The translations under genes and the position numbers were made by a program. The notes beneath the pieces were generated by a model. It was given only the letters and a program-made list of their open reading frames with translations. It did not search any database and was not told the origin of the DNA. From the IMG/VR virus record IMGVR_UViG_3300032322_002465, positions 1 to 21,416 of that record: a DNA stretch of 21,416 nt; one strand, 5' to 3'. Below, in pieces: positions 20,520-21,416 of the stretch (positions are counted from its first letter, which is position 1; each line of letters begins with the position of its first letter). The stretch comes from a virus.

Positions 20520-21416
20520 TTACTGCTTTTGACGTGCCCGGATCATGGCCAAGATGTCCTCAGCTTTTTGAGTCGAAGGTTTGGATTCTACCGGAGCCGA
20601 CGCTACCGCAGATGCTGGTGCATCATCTTCGTCATCAAAACTGCTAACAGCCGCTGGTGCCGCCTTAGCCGCTGGTGCCGGAGCATCCTCGTCCACGTGT
20701 GCGGCACCGCTACTACCACCTGGCGCACTCACACCTGCTGGACGGAAATACTGACCCCACCGTTCGGTATCGTAACTCTGACCATCTACCGAAGCTTCAA
20801 ACATCTCTTTGATAACTTTGACTTCGGCTTCGCTTGGCCTCTTGGGCAAGAATGTGCTCAAGTCAAACAAGCCATGCTTGTCCACAGCTGCCTGTTCGGC
20901 CTCGGTGAGTGCTGTTTCCTTGCGTGCCCACTTTGACGTGTTGTAGTCGGCATAACCACCTTTGGAGGTCTTGGTGATGCGGAAGTCCAAGCCACGTTGC
21001 AAGTCAGTTGGCAGTTCTTCCAGTTCTGGATCCATCAAGGCTGATTTAATGATTGAAAAGATCTGAGGACCAATGATGAATCTACGGATTGGATTTTCAG
21101 GACTCTTGTCATCGGCAAGAGGATTCTCACGCACAAAACCTTGAAAAATGTAACTGCGTTTTTTCCAATACTTACGACCCATGTCTTCCAAGGCCTTGTC
21201 CTTGAACCAGGTACGAACCTCGGTCAAGACTGGACAGGTCTCTTGCCACATTTCCATGCATGGCACTTGGACGTAGACTTGTTTTGAGTCTGCTTCGCCT
21301 TTGATACCATTGAATGGCAAGCGGATCATGGCCCGTTCTTGCCAAAAGAATGTGTTCTTTGAATTGCCATCAGGCAAGAAACGGAGTGTGGCACTTTGGC
21401 CTTCTTCCATGTTCCA
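20520..21416 (-). CDS. 32: gp32-like single-stranded DNA-binding protein (5' end cut by window)
   Basis: The frame runs off the right edge: codons for Trp-Asn precede the first visible ATG (21410), so the true start is outside. The visible 298 residues begin with SATLRFLPDG, the beta-strand block typical of T4-family gp32 (GQAVIRFLP in T4). The OB-fold core follows (KRSYIFQGFVREN, RRFIIGPQIFSII, LDFRITKTSKGGYADY). Only two cysteines (CMEMWQETC) lie in the region of T4's zinc site, so a full Cys-Cys-Cys-His ligand set is not seen. An Ala/Pro/Asp-rich linker follows, and the end is AEDILAMIRARQKQ, without T4's strongly acidic terminus. The protein binds ssDNA cooperatively and recruits UvsY and replication proteins; uvsX and uvsY are also here. 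Confidence 0.9.
   Translation of the reverse strand, partial: WNMEEGQSATLRFLPDGNSKNTFFWQERAMIRLPFNGIKGEADSKQVYVQVPCMEMWQETCPVLTEVRTWFKDKALEDMGRKYWKKRSYIFQGFVRENPLADDKSPENPIRRFIIGPQIFSIIKSALMDPELEELPTDLQRGLDFRITKTSKGGYADYNTSKWARKETALTEAEQAAVDKHGLFDLSTFLPKRPSEAEVKVIKEMFEASVDGQSYDTERWGQYFRPAGVSAPGGSSGAAHVDEDAPAPAAKAAPAAVSSFDDEDDAPASAVASAPVESKPSTQKAEDILAMIRARQKQ

Noticed and set aside
20469-20936. Plus-strand open frame (155 residues) opposite the gp32 and sulfotransferase genes
   Set aside because: It covers the low-complexity Ala/Pro region of gp32 in antisense and shows Arg/Cys-rich nonsense composition.
1-21416. Bacterial O-antigen or capsule locus instead of phage DNA
   Set aside because: uvsX, uvsY, gp32, T4-type late octamers, and 4-base gene overlaps throughout point to a phage; no bacterial transporter, flippase or polymerase gene is present.
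1-21416. CRISPR array, tRNA genes, insertion sequence or integrase
   Set aside because: No regularly spaced repeats, no tRNA-like cloverleaf in the short gaps, and no transposase or integrase motif in any frame examined.

Overview
The window looks like a segment of a T4-like (tailed, myovirus-type) bacteriophage genome. The diagnostic genes are a UvsX recombinase (17834-18892, minus), a UvsY-like recombination mediator (17130-17582, minus), a gp32-type ssDNA-binding protein cut by the right edge (20520-21416, minus) and a phage-type AAA+ ATPase (3242-4261, minus). T4-type late-promoter octamers (TATAAATA / GATAAATA) support this. Coding density is very high: genes overlap by 1-29 bases, no gap exceeds about 130 bases, and I see no tRNA or rRNA. 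The base composition is moderately AT-rich. The family mix (N-terminal-twitch radical SAM proteins, DUF2061, UvsX/UvsY/gp32) is one I associate with T4-like phages of aquatic bacteria, but the host cannot be read from this sequence.

Layout. (a) 1-3118, minus: radical SAM enzyme (incomplete), tandem-DUF2061 membrane protein, and three poorly characterised proteins, one methyltransferase-like. (b) 3119-5358, minus: short transcription units separated by well-formed sigma70-type promoters and rho-independent terminators. They carry the AAA+ ATPase, a 74-residue two-helix membrane protein, and a protein of unknown function behind a late promoter. (c) 5357-6918, minus: a DxD glycosyltransferase and a GT-B glycosyltransferase. 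(d) 6937-13551, plus: ten tightly packed genes, comprising two DxD glycosyltransferases, a shortened nucleotide-sugar dehydrogenase, two GT25 glycosyltransferases, four methyltransferase-fold proteins and a GT9-like protein. (e) 13523-17098, minus: two more GT-B glycosyltransferases, a DGD glycosyltransferase and a nucleotidyltransferase-cupin fusion. (f) 17130-21416, minus: uvsY, an acidic 82-residue protein, uvsX, a second radical SAM enzyme, a sulfotransferase-like protein and gp32.

The main biological signal is a glycan-synthesis island of about 11.7 kb (5357-17098) set into the recombination/replication core of the phage. It has about ten predicted glycosyltransferases, an activated-sugar enzyme, a dehydrogenase that could make a uronic acid, and four candidate methyltransferases. 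A sulfotransferase and two radical SAM enzymes lie outside it. Together these could build and decorate a specific oligosaccharide, either on the virion or on the host surface (O-antigen or capsule conversion); the sequence does not decide which. The plus-strand block is bordered on both sides by homologous GT-B genes in the same orientation. Its left border is an 18-base divergent intergenic spacer almost filled by a perfect 16-base palindrome.

Regulation is partly visible. Two near-consensus TTGACA-N17-TATAAT promoters with a shared TTTGC extension drive the small membrane protein and the ATPase. A weaker one with a hairpin leader precedes uvsX. Late octamers precede the 4661-5329 gene, the O-methyltransferase at 9974 and the nucleotidyltransferase-cupin gene. 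Some starts lie so close to their presumed -10 element and lack a Shine-Dalgarno sequence so clearly that leaderless mRNAs are plausible.
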